37,500 nucleotides of DNA, from positions 4,427,809-4,465,308 of the forward strand of contig NC_091578.1 of the NCBI RefSeq assembly GCF_042767895.1. Direction: 5' to 3'. Position 1 is the stretch's first letter. Each line of letters opens with the position of its first letter. This document shows, in pieces, positions 1-10,490 of this stretch. The translations under genes and the position numbers were made by a program. The notes below the pieces were generated by a model that saw nothing but the letters and a program-made list of their open reading frames with translations, searched no databases and was not told where the DNA came from. This DNA comes from Penaeus vannamei (Eukaryota > Arthropoda > Malacostraca > Decapoda > Penaeidae).

Positions 1-83
1 GAACTAGAATATTCCAAAACATAAAGGTAAGGCCGGGAAACTTTCAGAGGCAAAAGCGAGGACGTGTCTCAACTATCTTTGGT
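1..83. other. Non-repetitive left edge
   Basis: Mixed-composition sequence before the first purine tract. I see no gene, start codon context or structured RNA in it. Confidence 0.6.
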
Positions 84-438
84 AAAGAGAGAGAGAGAGG
101 GAGGGAGGGAGGGAGAGAGAGAGGGAGAGAGAGAGGGAGAGGGAGAGAGGGAGGGAGGGAGAGAGGGGGAGAGAGGGAGGGAGAGGGAGGGAGAGAGAGA
201 GGGAGGGAGGGAGGGAAAAAGGAGAGAGATAGGAGGGAGGGAGGGAGAGAGAGAGAGATGGAGAGGGAGAGGGAGGGAGAGAGGGAGGGAGGGAGGGAGG
301 GAAGGAGGGAGAGAGAGAGGGAGGGAGGGAGGGAAGGAGGGAGAGAGAGGGAAGGAGGGACAGAAAGAGAGGGAGGGAGGGAGAAAGAGAGAGAAAGAGA
401 GAGAGGGAGGGGGAGGGAGGGAGGGAGAGGGAGAGAGA

Positions 439-515
<77 letters not shown>

Positions 516-569
516 AGAGAGAGAGAGAGAGAGGGAGAGAGAGAGAGAGAGAGAGAGTGAGAGAGAGAA
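84..569 (+). repeat. Polypurine tract, (GA)n/(GGGA)n
   Basis: About 485 bases consist almost wholly of G and A on the plus strand. GAGA and GGGA words mix at the left, and a pure (GA)n run fills roughly 442-508. The few pyrimidines (C at 361, T at 258 and 557) keep frames open on both strands, but the translations are pure Arg/Glu/Gly or Ser/Leu/Pro and are not genes. Such mirror-symmetric purine runs can form triplex (H-DNA). Confidence 0.95.
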
Positions 570-635
570 ATGTTCAGATTCGCTCCACTTGACTGAAACA
601 CCCCAGGGAAAAATCGGTGTTATATGTATCAAAAG

Positions 636-899
636 GCTCTCTCCTTTTCTCTCTCCTTCCCCCCTTCCCCTCTCCCCCCACCCTCCTTTATTCCCTCTCC
701 CTTTCCTCTTCCCTCCCCTCCCCTCCTCTTCCCCCTCTTACCCTCTCCCCACCATCCCCCCTCCCCTCTTACCCTCTCCCCTCCTACCCTCTCCCTACCC
801 TCTCCCTCCCTCTTACCCTCTCCCCACCATCCCCCCCTCCTCCCCTCCCCTCCTACCCCCTCCTCCCCTCCTTCTCCCCCTCCTCCTTCCCGCCCCTTC
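636..899 (+). repeat. Polypyrimidine tract with CCCTCTCCCC/TACCCTCTCC words
   Basis: Only C and T occur, apart from scattered A in TACCCTCTCC and CACCATCC words. It follows the purine tract at 84-569 after a 66-base unique spacer (570-635), so the two could pair as a foldback. The 570-635 spacer holds nothing recognisable. Confidence 0.92.
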
Positions 900-1050
900 A
901 GTAGCACCGCCCAAGGAGCCAAGCGGTCAGCCTTTTGTGCCGCCCGTGTCCCCTGCCCGAGTGTCAACACAGCGAGAATAGCCTGGAGGTCTGATCGCTG
1001 CTCTCACACGCACACGCTCACTTACACCTACACACGCACACGCACGCGTC
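900..1050. other. Short unique island with a small CA-rich end
   Basis: Mixed GC-moderate sequence (for example around 905-990), then imperfect CA words (1006-1048). No coding or RNA signal was recognised. Confidence 0.5.
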
Positions 1051-1228
1051 CGTTTTGGGTGTTCGCGTACATGGAGGTATGTGCGTTTTGGGTGTTGGTG
1101 TACATGGAGGTATGTGCGTTTGGGTGTTGGTGTACATGTAGGTATGTGCGTTTGGGTGTTGGTGTACATGTAGGTATGTACGTTTGGGTGTTGGCGTACA
1201 TATAGGTATGTACGTTTGGATGTACGTA
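1051..1228 (+). repeat. Minisatellite, 32-33 bp unit, about 5.5 copies
   Basis: Units start with CGTTTTGGGTGTT or CGTTTGGGTGTT at 1051, 1084, 1117, 1149, 1181 and 1213, giving spacings of 33, 33, 32, 32 and 32. The one-base change comes from TTTT versus TTT. Each unit ends TACATG(G/T)AGGTATGT. The right edge decays into TACGTATAC-type sequence to about 1290, as expected for an array boundary. Confidence 0.93.
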
Positions 1229-1348
1229 TACTTAGACATAAGTATATGTACGAATACTTATATACAAGTACGGTTGGAAGTACGTACACTTACCCATTCG
1301 TGCACTTAGGAGTATGTACAAATAACTGAAGTTGTGTAAACTTGCAAG

Positions 1349-1417
<69 letters not shown>

Positions 1418-1466
1418 ACACGACACAAACACACACACACACACACACACAAACAGACACACGCAC
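1349..1466 (+). repeat. (CA)n microsatellite
   Basis: Long (AC)n run with short interruptions (AAACAC, CGACAC) near 1410-1430. The Cys/Val frames on the minus strand are a by-product. Confidence 0.95.
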
Positions 1467-1855
1467 GCGACATAGATAGATAAACAATAACATGTAGATA
1501 TATATACACATAGATAATGGATAGACAAATAGATAGAGAGATAAATAGACAGACAGATAGATAAATTGTCAGATAAATAGACAGATGGATAGACAGATAG
1601 ATAGAGAAATGAATAGATAGATAAATGCAGTAGATAGATAAACAAGGAGATGACAGATAGATAAATAGATATATGAATAAATAGAAAGAGCAAAAAATAG
1701 ATTGATCGATTGATAAATAAATAGATATATAAATGAAAAGAAAGAGGAAAAATAAATATATTAATCGATAGATAGATAAACAGATAGGAAGATAGATAAA
1801 TCAAGAAACAGATAGATAAATAGATAGATACATAAATGCATAAATAAACAGGGTA
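1467..1855 (+). repeat. Degenerate GATA/AAATAGATA tetranucleotide array
   Basis: GATA, GACA and AAATA words recur with no long pure run, which suggests an old, decayed (GATA)n locus. It sits directly next to the CA array. Confidence 0.85.
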
Positions 1856-1894
1856 GACGAATAAGGAGAGAGAGAGAGACGCGAGAAGAACCAC

Positions 1895-2234
1895 ATGGGA
1901 AGTCTTCCTCCTTCCCCTCTCCCCTACTTTCCCTCCCCTCATACCGCTCACTCGCCTCCCCCTCCCCTCTCCCCCCTCCACCATCCCCTCATGCCACCCT
2001 CTCCCCTCCCCCTACTTTCCCTCCCCTCATACCACACTCTCCCCTTCCCTCATACCACCCTCCCCCTCCCCACCCCCACATGCCTCCCTCTCCACTCCCT
2101 TAAACCTCCCTCCTCCCCCTCTCCCCACCCCCACATACCTCCCTCTCCCACCCCCTCCCATCGTCTCCCTTCCCCTTAAACCGCCCTCACCCCCCCTCAT
2201 ACCGCCCTCTCCTCCTTCTCCCTCCCCCCCCCGC
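1895..2234 (+). repeat. Polypyrimidine tract with CCCTCATACC(A/G)CCCTC words
   Basis: C/T-only sequence interrupted by a recurring CATACC or CACATACC element (for example 1938, 2027, 2050, 2133, 2198), so it is partly a loose minisatellite. Confidence 0.9.
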
Positions 2235-2394
2235 GGTTGAAAGGCCGTCGCGCCGCCCATTGTCACGTCTCCCTAAGTTATGACTCAATCAGCGCAACAT
2301 CTGAGCCATGGGCGGCCGGCGGGTGGGTGGGCGGCGGTCGCAGCGGGGGCGGTGGCCGAGCTCAGGTAGGTGGGCGTGTGAGAACACCTGTTCG
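2235..2394. other. GC-rich unique island with a TGACTCA word
   Basis: A GC-rich, CpG-containing island. TGACTCA at 2281-2287 matches the AP-1 consensus, and CAG|GTAGGT at 2363-2371 resembles a splice donor. A single match of each could be chance, so no gene is claimed. Confidence 0.4.
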
Positions 2395-2713
2395 GAAGGG
2401 AGGGAAGAAGGGAGGGAGAATGGAGAGAGACGCGGGCGTGGCATGGGCGTGGGCGGGTAGAGGGCATGGTGGAGGAGGGAAAGAGGAAAGAAGGGGAAGG
2501 GGAAGAGGAGGGAAGGGAGGGGAGAGAGGGGTAGTGGAAGGGAGGAGGAGGAGGGAAAAGGGAGGAGGAGAGAGATAGGCGGGAAAGGGGAGGAGGGAAG
2601 AAGAAGGAAGAGAAAAGCAGAAAAAGAGAAAGTAGAGAGGATGAGAAGGAAGGCAGGAGTTGAAAGGAGTGGAAAGGAGTGGGGAAAGGAGAGGGAGGAG
2701 TGGGGAGAGAGGG
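2395..2713 (+). repeat. Polypurine tract (GGGA/GGAA/GGAGGA)
   Basis: G/A-dominated sequence with AGGAGG and GGGAAG words. One less-pure stretch lies at 2430-2470 (GCGGGCGTGGCATGGGCG). Confidence 0.88.
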
Positions 2714-2848
2714 CCACCCAGCGCAGGAATTAGCCCCCCGCCGGGATGTGTCGCCATTGTGTGGTAATGTGCGGTCCTCCTGTGGCGGCGCCGTTCGGTC
2801 TGCGCGCCTCCCTCGCTCGGTCTCTCGGCTCGGTCTCGCTTCAGGCAG
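2714..2848. other. GC-rich unique island
   Basis: A CpG-containing 130-base island (about 2750-2845) that includes GCCATTGTGTGG. Nothing coding was recognised. Confidence 0.5.
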
Positions 2849-2999
<151 letters not shown>

Positions 3000-3359
3000 T
3001 CAGCGTCGACTCATAAAAGGCCGATTTCACTCCGGAATCGAAGGCGAGCAAACAATCCCGCGTCGCACACTCATCGCCGCCCCCCCGCCCCCTCGCCGCC
3101 CACCCTACTCCTTCGGGCGTGAATAAAACAGGTCATTGCAGTTCGGCCCAAATAATTGCACGTCCTGCCAAAAAGGTTGCAAAGCATCGCAGAAAACTCA
3201 ATATCCCCAAAACCGGACTTTAAAAAAATGTTGACCCGTTGCGGACCTCGGCGCCATTTCCGGCTTATCTTGTCGCGTTGCTCAGAATATTAACAACGGC
3301 CGTGTTTTTTTTTTTTTTATTGCGAGCGAATAATGGGGGAAGGCTAGCGGGGCTGACAA
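3000..3359. other. Unique block with a T14 run
   Basis: Mixed, CpG-containing sequence with no recognisable gene. There is a T homopolymer at 3305-3318. GCGCCATTTCCG at 3251-3262 recurs in the island near 29711. Confidence 0.5.
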
Positions 3360-3560
3360 CACGCGCGCGCACACATACGCACACTCTCACACGTTCATAC
3401 GCACAGACACACACACACACACACACACAAAGGCACACTCTAACACATTCATACACACAGACACACATAGAGTTGCACAGACACGCACACATATACAAAC
3501 TCTCACACATTCAGACACACAGACACACACAGAGGCATACAGGCACACAAACGCATACAT
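3360..3560 (+). repeat. CA-rich complex array with a longer period
   Basis: CACA words are organised into larger imperfect units around AACACATTCATACACACAGACACACA (3441 on), related to 3390-3410 (CACGTTCATACGCACAGACACACA) and 3507-3525. It is a CA microsatellite evolving into a minisatellite. Confidence 0.8.
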
Positions 3561-3593
3561 ATGTATGTGTTTTAGGTATGTATATGCGTATAT

Positions 3594-3774
3594 TCTCTCT
3601 CTCTCTATCAGTTTCTCTCTCCCTATCTCTCTTTCTCCCCCCCCTCTCTCTCTATTTCTTCCTCCCTCCCCCCCTCTCTCTCTCCCTCCCTGTCTCCCTC
3701 CCTCCACCCACCCACCCACCCACGCATCCCTTCCTCCATCCCTCCCTCCACCCAACCCCCCCAAACCCCCTCTC
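3594..3774 (+). repeat. Polypyrimidine tract, (CT)n to CCCTCC/CACCCACC
   Basis: CT-rich run leading straight into the satellite that follows. CCACCCACCCACCC at 3707-3722 resembles the variable linker inside that satellite. Confidence 0.9.
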
Positions 3775-4398
3775 AATCAGCTGATCTGCCACCTTACGCA
3801 TTCATTCATAATCCTGCGCAACATCCAGACGCTTCTGTCAGTCACTCACTCACCCACCCACCGCCGCCGCCGCCTCCTTCCCTCCACCCCCCCACCCCCC
3901 CTCAATCAGCTGATCTGCCACCCTACGCCTTCATTCATAATCCTGCGCAACATCCAGACGCTTCTGTCAGTCACTCACCCACCCACCCATCCCTCCTTCC
4001 CTCCTTCCCTCCACCCCCCCCTCTATCAGCTGATCTGCCACCCTACGCATTCATTCATGATCCTGCGCAACATCCAGACGCTTCTGTCAGTCACTCACTC
4101 ACCCACCCACCGTCGCCGCCGCCGTCGCCGCCTCCTTCCGCGTCCCTCAATCAGCTGATCTGCCACCCTACGCATTCATTCATAATCCTGCGCAACATCC
4201 AGACGCTTCTGTCAGTCAGTCACTCACCCACCGCCGCCGCCGTCGCCTCCTTCCCTCCACCCACCCCCCCCCATCAATCAGCTGATCTGCCACCTCACGC
4301 ATTCATTCATAATCCTGCGCAACATCCAGACGCTTCTGTCAGTCACTCACCCACCCACCGCCGTCACCGCCGTCACCGCCTCCTTCCGCGTCCCGCCA
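3775..4398 (+). repeat. Satellite, five units of 120-129 bp
   Basis: The ATCAGCTGATCTGCCACC core recurs with its CTGATC at 3781, 3910, 4030, 4155 and 4282, giving spacings of 129, 120, 125 and 127. A core of about 77 bp runs from the ATCAGCTGAT palindrome to CTTCTGTCAGTCACTCAC and is almost invariant. The rest is a linker of CCCA, CCG and CCCTCC words that varies in length. Frame is kept only across the first three units, so coding is unlikely. ATCAGCTGAT is a perfect 10 bp palindrome containing the CAGCTG E-box. Confidence 0.96.
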
Positions 4399-4759
4399 CG
4401 ACCTTGCGCCAGCCTAAGTCAAACCCTACAACGCGTTACAATTTATTTTGGAACCAATTCTTTAATCCAATTGTCTTTTGAGGTGAAGGTAAGCCCCCCG
4501 CTGCTGCTGCTGCTGCCGGAGAATGGCTTAATGAATTGATAGATAGCCCAGGGAAGTGGCGTGCGTCGTGGGATCCGTGATGGGGAGAGGGATAGATGGA
4601 CGAGGAGAGGAATTGATAGATGGATCGTCGGTCAATTTTGCTCTCTTAGGGTCTGGGGCGTCGAGGGAACCAACGAATTATTATATTGATGTTTGTCTAC
4701 ATTTTTAAGTCTTCAGCTAAATCTAGTTATGGATTTTGAGTGTCCATATGAATATATAT
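4399..4759. other. Unique block with (CTG)5
   Basis: Mixed sequence containing a short (CTG)5 run at about 4501-4515 and GATAGATGG words at 4589-4625. I see no exon, tRNA or promoter. Confidence 0.55.
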
Positions 4760-5140
<381 letters not shown>

Positions 5141-5189
5141 GATAAACAATAAAAATATATGCAAATAGACAAACACATACTGTATAAAT

Positions 5190-5286
5190 GTGTACCCACA
5201 ACCCCCGCCCATCTCCCCCACCCAAAACACACACATCCAAACATATAAACAACGCCCCCCACCCCCACCCCCATCCCCCCCACACC
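5190..5286 (+). repeat. C-rich tract (CCCCCACCC)
   Basis: Runs of C4-C6 separated by A; the minus strand has quadruplex potential. Confidence 0.75.
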
Positions 5287-5415
5287 CGCGTACCAGCCCA
5301 TTACGCCCCAAATGACCCAATAAACGGACCTCGATCCTCGTCTCGAACAATGGGCGTCGAGATGGGCGGCCGAGACCCCGGATGTGGCGTCTCAGGGGCC
5401 TGTTTGCGGTCATCC
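5287..5415. other. GC-rich unique island
   Basis: CpG-containing island that includes GGGCGTCGAGATGGGCGGCC near 5350. No coding similarity was recognised. Confidence 0.45.
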
Positions 5416-5485
5416 GGGGGCGGAGGGGGTGGAGGGGGGCGGAGGGGGTGGAGGGGGCTGGGGGGACGGGGGGATAGGGGTGCAC
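5416..5485 (+). repeat. G-quadruplex-prone tandem GGGGGCGGAGGGGGTGGA
   Basis: More than six runs of four to six G occur within 70 bases on the plus strand, arranged as two copies of GGGCGGAGGGGGTGGAGG (about 5417 and 5438). This meets the usual four-run G4 pattern many times over. Confidence 0.88.
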
Positions 5486-5835
5486 AGGAAGGAGGGGGAG
5501 AGGAAGAGGGGGAATGATAGATAGGGAGGAAGGAAGGAGAGAGAGAGATGGGGAGAGAAGGAGGAAGGGAAAGAGAGAGAGAGAGATGGAGAGAGAGAGA
5601 GAGAGAGAGAAATGGAGAGAAAGATGGAGAAAGAGAGAGAGATAAGAGAGTACAGACTGATAGATAGATATATAATTAGAGAGAATAGGAGCGAAATATA
5701 TACAGATATAGATAGACAGAGATGGAGAGGGAGAGACAGAGAGATAGAGAAAGAAAAAAAGAAAGAAAGAGAATCAAACAACAAAGAAAAAGAAAGAAAA
5801 AAAAAGATAACGAGAGAACAGCTCCGAAAATACCT
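5486..5835 (+). repeat. Polypurine tract, GGGA to GAGA to GAAA/GATA
   Basis: Purine-rich throughout, becoming A-rich to the right (AGAAAGAAAGAGA and AAAGAAAAAGAAAG). A GATAGATATATA patch interrupts it at 5660-5715. Confidence 0.85.
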
Positions 5836-6060
5836 CTAACGAGAATACGAAACAGGAAATAGAGAAAAAAGGCCAATAAAGAGGAGATGACGAGGGAGGA
5901 ATTGGCGCCCACAGACACGTATGGTTTCCCGATGATCATTAACTTGACTTGTAATTAGCGGTATGACGGAGACCTCGTTATAAGTCGCGGAATTATGGGT
6001 GGAATTCGCGGCGTCAATACACACGTTGGCGCCTCCTGTGTGTGTGGGTTTTGTTTAGTG
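5836..6060. other. Unique island
   Basis: Mixed sequence (5836-6060) with TAATTAGC at 5952 and several CpGs. Nothing coding was recognised. Confidence 0.5.
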
Positions 6061-6376
<316 letters not shown>

Positions 6377-6399
6377 GTAAATTTGTCCTTGTCAAAGCT

Positions 6400-6497
6400 T
6401 CGCAACCCCCCACCCCCCCTCCGTCCCTCCCTCCCTCTCCGCAAGGCATCAATACCACCCCTTCCCCCTCCCCCTCCTCCCCTCCCCTCCCCCCTGG
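6400..6497 (+). repeat. C-rich polypyrimidine tract
   Basis: CCCCCCACCCCCCCTCC and CCCTCCCCTCC words flank a short AAGGCATCAATACC interruption at 6443-6456. Confidence 0.8.
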
Positions 6498-6590
6498 CGA
6501 CAGAGGGGGGGTGTGGTTCCCGCCTGTTTAGCGGTAATTGACCCGTCAAGAGGCGGCGGAGGGAGGTCGCCATGGGAACTTTGGCGCGCG
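6498..6590. other. GC-rich unique island
   Basis: 93-base island carrying GGTCGCCATGGGAACTTTGG around 6565. No gene is supported. Confidence 0.45.
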
Positions 6591-7020
<430 letters not shown>

Positions 7021-7399
7021 GCCTAATGAAAGATTTTACAAAAAAAACATCATAAAACCACTTCAATCCACTTCCAAAATCAATCATAATTAAAAAACAC
7101 AAAACCGCTTTATCTGAAATCATCATTTCCACTATCTTTTCTTCTCCCTCTTTCTACGCCTTTTATCTTATCTCTCCTCCCCCCCTCTTTCTCTTTCTCA
7201 CAAGGTTATCATGTGCTTGGCATCGTGTTTTAATTGCATCCAAATGTTTGCTTTCTCGTGAGGTCATTTGCTTCCGGGAATTACAGGAAACAAAAAGAAG
7301 TATAATTTAATTTATTTGTGTGGATTCTCAGAGTCTGTGGATGTCGCATTCGTCTTTTTTTCTGTTGTAACTACGGCGTGGTGTCTGTGGTGGTCTGGG
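7021..7399. other. AT-rich unique block with a small pyrimidine patch
   Basis: Mixed, AT-leaning sequence with a CT-rich patch at 7135-7200. No exon or RNA gene was recognised. It leads into the 40 bp array. Confidence 0.55.
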
Positions 7400-7990
7400 A
7401 TTCCTCTGTGGGAAACGTTTGGTGGGTCACGGGCAACGTTTGTTCTGTGGGGAAACGTTTGGTGGATTATGGGCAACGTTTGTTCTGTTGGGAAACGTTT
7501 GGTGGGTCATGGGCAACGTTTGTTCTGTGGGGAAACGTTTGGTGGGTAACATGCAACGTTTGTTCTGTGGGGAAACGTTTGGTGGATTATGGGCAACGTT
7601 TGTTCTGTTGGGGAAACGTTTGGTAGATTATGGGCAACGTTTGTTCTGTTGGGAAACGTTTGGTGGATTATGGGCAACGTTTGTTCTTTGAGAAACGTTT
7701 GGTAGATTATGGGCAACGTTTGTTCTGTTGGGAAACGTTTGATGGATCATGGGCAACGTTTTTTCTGTTGGGAAACGTTTGGTGGATCATGGGCAACGTT
7801 TGTTCTTTAAGAAACGTTTGGTAGATTATGGGCAACGTTTGTTCTGTTGGCAAACGTTTAGTGGATCATAACTTTTTTTATTCAACGAGACGCGTTTGGT
7901 GGTTTATAGGCAACGTTTATTCGGTGAGAAATGTTTACGTAGCTTATATACAACGTTTGCTCTGTGGGAAACGTTTGATGGCTCATAAGC
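7400..7990 (+). repeat. 40 bp tandem array, about 15 copies, AACGTT-rich
   Basis: GAAACGTTTG starts units at 7412, 7452, 7492, 7532, 7572, 7613, 7653, 7692, 7732, 7772 and 7811, with decayed copies to 7968. Spacing is 39-41. Each unit has two related halves, GGAAACGTTTGGTGGATTAT and GGGCAACGTTTGTTCTGTTG, so the ancestral unit is about 20 bp. The central copies are near identical and the last three (7851-7980) are diverged. Because 40 is not a multiple of three, any open translation cycles through all three frames, giving words like VGKRLV, GNVWW and GETFGG. These are not protein repeats under selection. Confidence 0.97.
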
Positions 7991-8017
7991 AATTATGACT
8001 ATTACGCATTTTAATAT

Positions 8018-8180
8018 GTGTGCGCGCGGACACACACACACACCCACGGAACCATACACACATCCCCCCCTCCCCCCCCTTCTCTCTCTCTCTCTCAAAC
8101 TCACACGCGCTCAATCTCTCTCTCTCTCTCACTCACGCATACTCACACACACATACACACGCACACATATGCACACATAG
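8018..8180 (+). repeat. CA/CT compound array
   Basis: CACACACA words, a C/T run (8066-8096), a second (CT)n at 8113-8130, then CACACATACACACGCACACA. The CT-then-CA order matches that seen at 19541-19798. Confidence 0.85.
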
Positions 8181-8307
8181 ATCATCCGGCAAATAAACAG
8201 TCGCGGGGCCATTCCATCCGCCAACCATCGCCAACAACACCCCCGTATAATTAACAATTACCATAAAAATCAGGGCAAATATTAGGGTGGGTCGCTTAAT
8301 GGTCATC
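8181..8307. other. Unique island
   Basis: Mixed sequence including ACAATTACC and GGGCAAATATTAGGG. No gene signal. Confidence 0.45.
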
Positions 8308-8665
8308 GGAGAGGGTGAGGGAGAGGGAGGGTGGGTGAGAGGGGAAGGAAGGGAGGGTGGGTGGGTGGAAAGGAGGGAAGGAGGGAGGGAGGGAGGGAGA
8401 GGGAGGGAGGGAGGGTGAGGGAGAGGGTGGGAAGGAGGGAGAGGGAAGGAAGGGAGGGTGGGTGGGTGGGAAGGAGGGAGGGAGGGAGGGGGTGGGAAGG
8501 AGGGAGGGAAAGGGAGGGAGGGAAGGGAGGAAGGGAGGGTGGGAAGGATAGATTCACTGGAAACTTAGAAATCCCTGAATCATAGTAAAGAGAGAGGGGT
8601 AGGGAGTAGGGGGAAGGAAGGGGGGAGAAGGGGATAAGGAGAGAGGAGGGGAGGGGGGGGGGTAG
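8308..8665 (+). repeat. Polypurine/G-rich tract, GGGA with GGTGGGTGGG
   Basis: GGGA words are punctuated by GAAGGGAGGGTGGGTGGG near 8345 and 8450, a loose repeat about 105 bp apart. A unique break lies at 8549-8590 and a G10 run at 8651-8660. It is G4 prone on the plus strand. Confidence 0.88.
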
Positions 8666-9500
8666 AGATAACCTCCGTCTAATTTGTTTATATATATCAA
8701 ATCCCGCTTCTTTATGGATATGATGATCCTTAATAGCTAGTGTATCATTATTTCCCATCCTGAAATGGCTCCATCTAAAAGATTGTCGTTTTGTGCTGTA
8801 TATCGGTGGCTATTTACGTGATGGGGGGAGGGGGAGGGGGAGTTCATTACCCCCAACCCCCTCCTCCCTCCCTCTGCCTCACACTCATCCTAAACTTTAT
8901 TATTCTATTTCCATTTCTGCACGGGGATTACCTAATCCCTCCCCAAACCTTAAGATTAAGTAGATATAAAGCTTTTTACCTCCGCAAGAGGAAAGAGAAA
9001 GAGAAAAATCAAGTTCGAAAATGCGAAGGAACCGAATCCAATATGGCGTCACATCTCTGACCGTTTGTCTTCAAAAGCGCGGGAAAAAAATCTTTACTAA
9101 CTCTCTACTGCTCTTTCCGTTGCCCCAGGCATGTTTTTGGGGGTGCTTTATCGTCGCGCTGAGAGGGGGCGAGTGTCTAGGGTCCTATAAAATGATGTTA
9201 ATGAAGTGTGTCATCATTTATTGTTGCTGTAATTGATAGGCCACACTGGGAGTTGCCACGTCGGATTAAAACGGCGGGTTATTTTGAGATCTTGAATAAC
9301 CTTCGTCATCGATGCGCGTTGGGCAGGATTCGAAAAAAAGTAAAGTAATAATTTGATACGCAGATTGATGAACGCAAAATGATCGTAATTTATAAAGAAT
9401 TACAAAGACACACCCCAAAAAAGACGAACCTTGACAACAAAGTCGAAACGAAATGCGCATCCGATGGAAACACAAGTCGCAAATAGAGCCATCAGAGATA
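8666..9500. other. Longest moderately complex block; no gene recognised
   Basis: About 830 bases of mostly non-repetitive sequence, apart from GGGGGGAGGGGGAGGGGG at 8823-8840 and C-rich 8850-8872. Frames are broken by stops every 20-90 codons, and I recognise no domain. CCAATATGGCG lies at 9038-9048 and its ATG opens only five codons. An intron or intergenic spacer is the simplest reading. Confidence 0.55.
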
Positions 9501-9625
9501 TCTCTCCCCTCCCTCTCCCCTCCCTTCCCTTCCCTTCCTCTTGCCACTATTAAAACCCCCCTCTCCCTTCACTCCTTCACCCCCCCACACCCCTCAACCT
9601 CCCCTCTCCCTCTCCCCTCTCTTTC
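9501..9625 (+). repeat. Polypyrimidine tract CCCTCTCCCCTCCC/TTCCC
   Basis: C/T-rich with short A-containing breaks (9545-9555, 9585-9597). Confidence 0.85.
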
Positions 9626-9865
9626 GTGGGACCGAAGCCAGGGAGAGGTTCTTGTATATAGGCCTACGTGATATTTTCAAAATTCAGGTTTTGTGTTTCT
9701 GTTTTTATATGAAAAATGAAAGAGGATGGATGTAGGGTGTTGGGGGCGCGGGGGGGGGGGATTTAATTGTAGTTTATCAACAATTGAAATTTGTGATATT
9801 TGTTGGTTACTAGTATGTGTTAGTTGATCTGTTTGTATTTCTATTACTAATGATACTGCATCGCA
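9626..9865. other. Unique island with a G-run
   Basis: Mixed AT-rich sequence, with a G run at about 9750-9760. Nothing coding was recognised. Confidence 0.5.
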
Positions 9866-9979
9866 ATCTCTTCCTCCTCCGTCTCCTCCTTCTTTTATTT
9901 CTCTTTCTTCTTCCTCCTCCTCCCCCTCCTCCTCTTCTTCTTCCTCCTCCTCCCCCTCTCCCTCCCCCTATCCCTCCTT

Positions 9980-10012
<33 letters not shown>

Positions 10013-10490
10013 CTCCTCCTCCTCCTCCTCCTCCTCCTCCTCTTCCTCCTCCTCCTCCTCCTCTTCCTCCCCCAAACGATGATAAGGGCGGCGAGTAGCT
10101 TAACAATCCGTGTGTCCCAGAGGAGGAGTCTGTGGTAGGAGGGGGAGGAGGAGGAGGGGGAGGAGAAGGAGGAGGAGGAGGAGGTGGTGGAGGAGGAGGA
10201 GAAGGAAAAGGAGGAGGAGGAGAAGGAAAAGGAGGAGGAGGAGAAGAAAAAGATAGAGGAGGAGGAGGGGGTGGAGGAGTCTTTGGTAACAGGGGAGGAC
10301 GAGGAGAAGGAGGAGGAGGAGGTGGGGAGGAGGAGAAGAAGAAGAAGAAGAAGAAGAAGAAGAAGAAGAAGAAGAAGAAGAAGAAGAAGAAGAAGAAGGA
10401 GGGGTAAGAGGAGGAGGAAAAAGAAGAAGAGGAGAAAGAGGAGGAAGAGGGGAGAGAGAGAGAGAGAAAGGAGGAAGAAAGTAAGAAAGA
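9866..10490. repeat. (TCC)n/(GGA)n foldback with embedded (GAA)n
   Basis: A pyrimidine arm (9866-10069, mainly TCC/TTC) is followed after about 50 unique bases (10070-10118) by a purine arm (10119-10490, mainly GGA/GAA). The arms are complementary in repeat class, so long imperfect pairing is possible. A (GAA)n run of about 22 units lies at 10333-10398, a triplex-prone triplet. Pro/Leu/Ser and Glu/Gly/Arg frames here are by-products. Confidence 0.92.

Noticed and set aside
84..981. Long Arg/Glu/Gly or Ser/Leu/Pro open frames across the first purine and pyrimidine tracts
   Set aside because: Purine-only or pyrimidine-only DNA lacks stop codons by composition. Both strands are open at once and the peptides are two- or three-residue repeats.
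1467..1855. Sex-chromosome-type GATA satellite
   Set aside because: The words are degenerate and the block short; nothing links it to a sex chromosome.
2281..2287. AP-1 site TGACTCA
   Set aside because: A single 7-base match in 37.5 kb is not evidence of function.
7268..7691. Tryptophan- and cysteine-containing repeat protein in the 40 bp array
   Set aside because: The unit is not a multiple of three, so the same peptide cycles through all frames; openness follows from the repeat having no stop in any frame.
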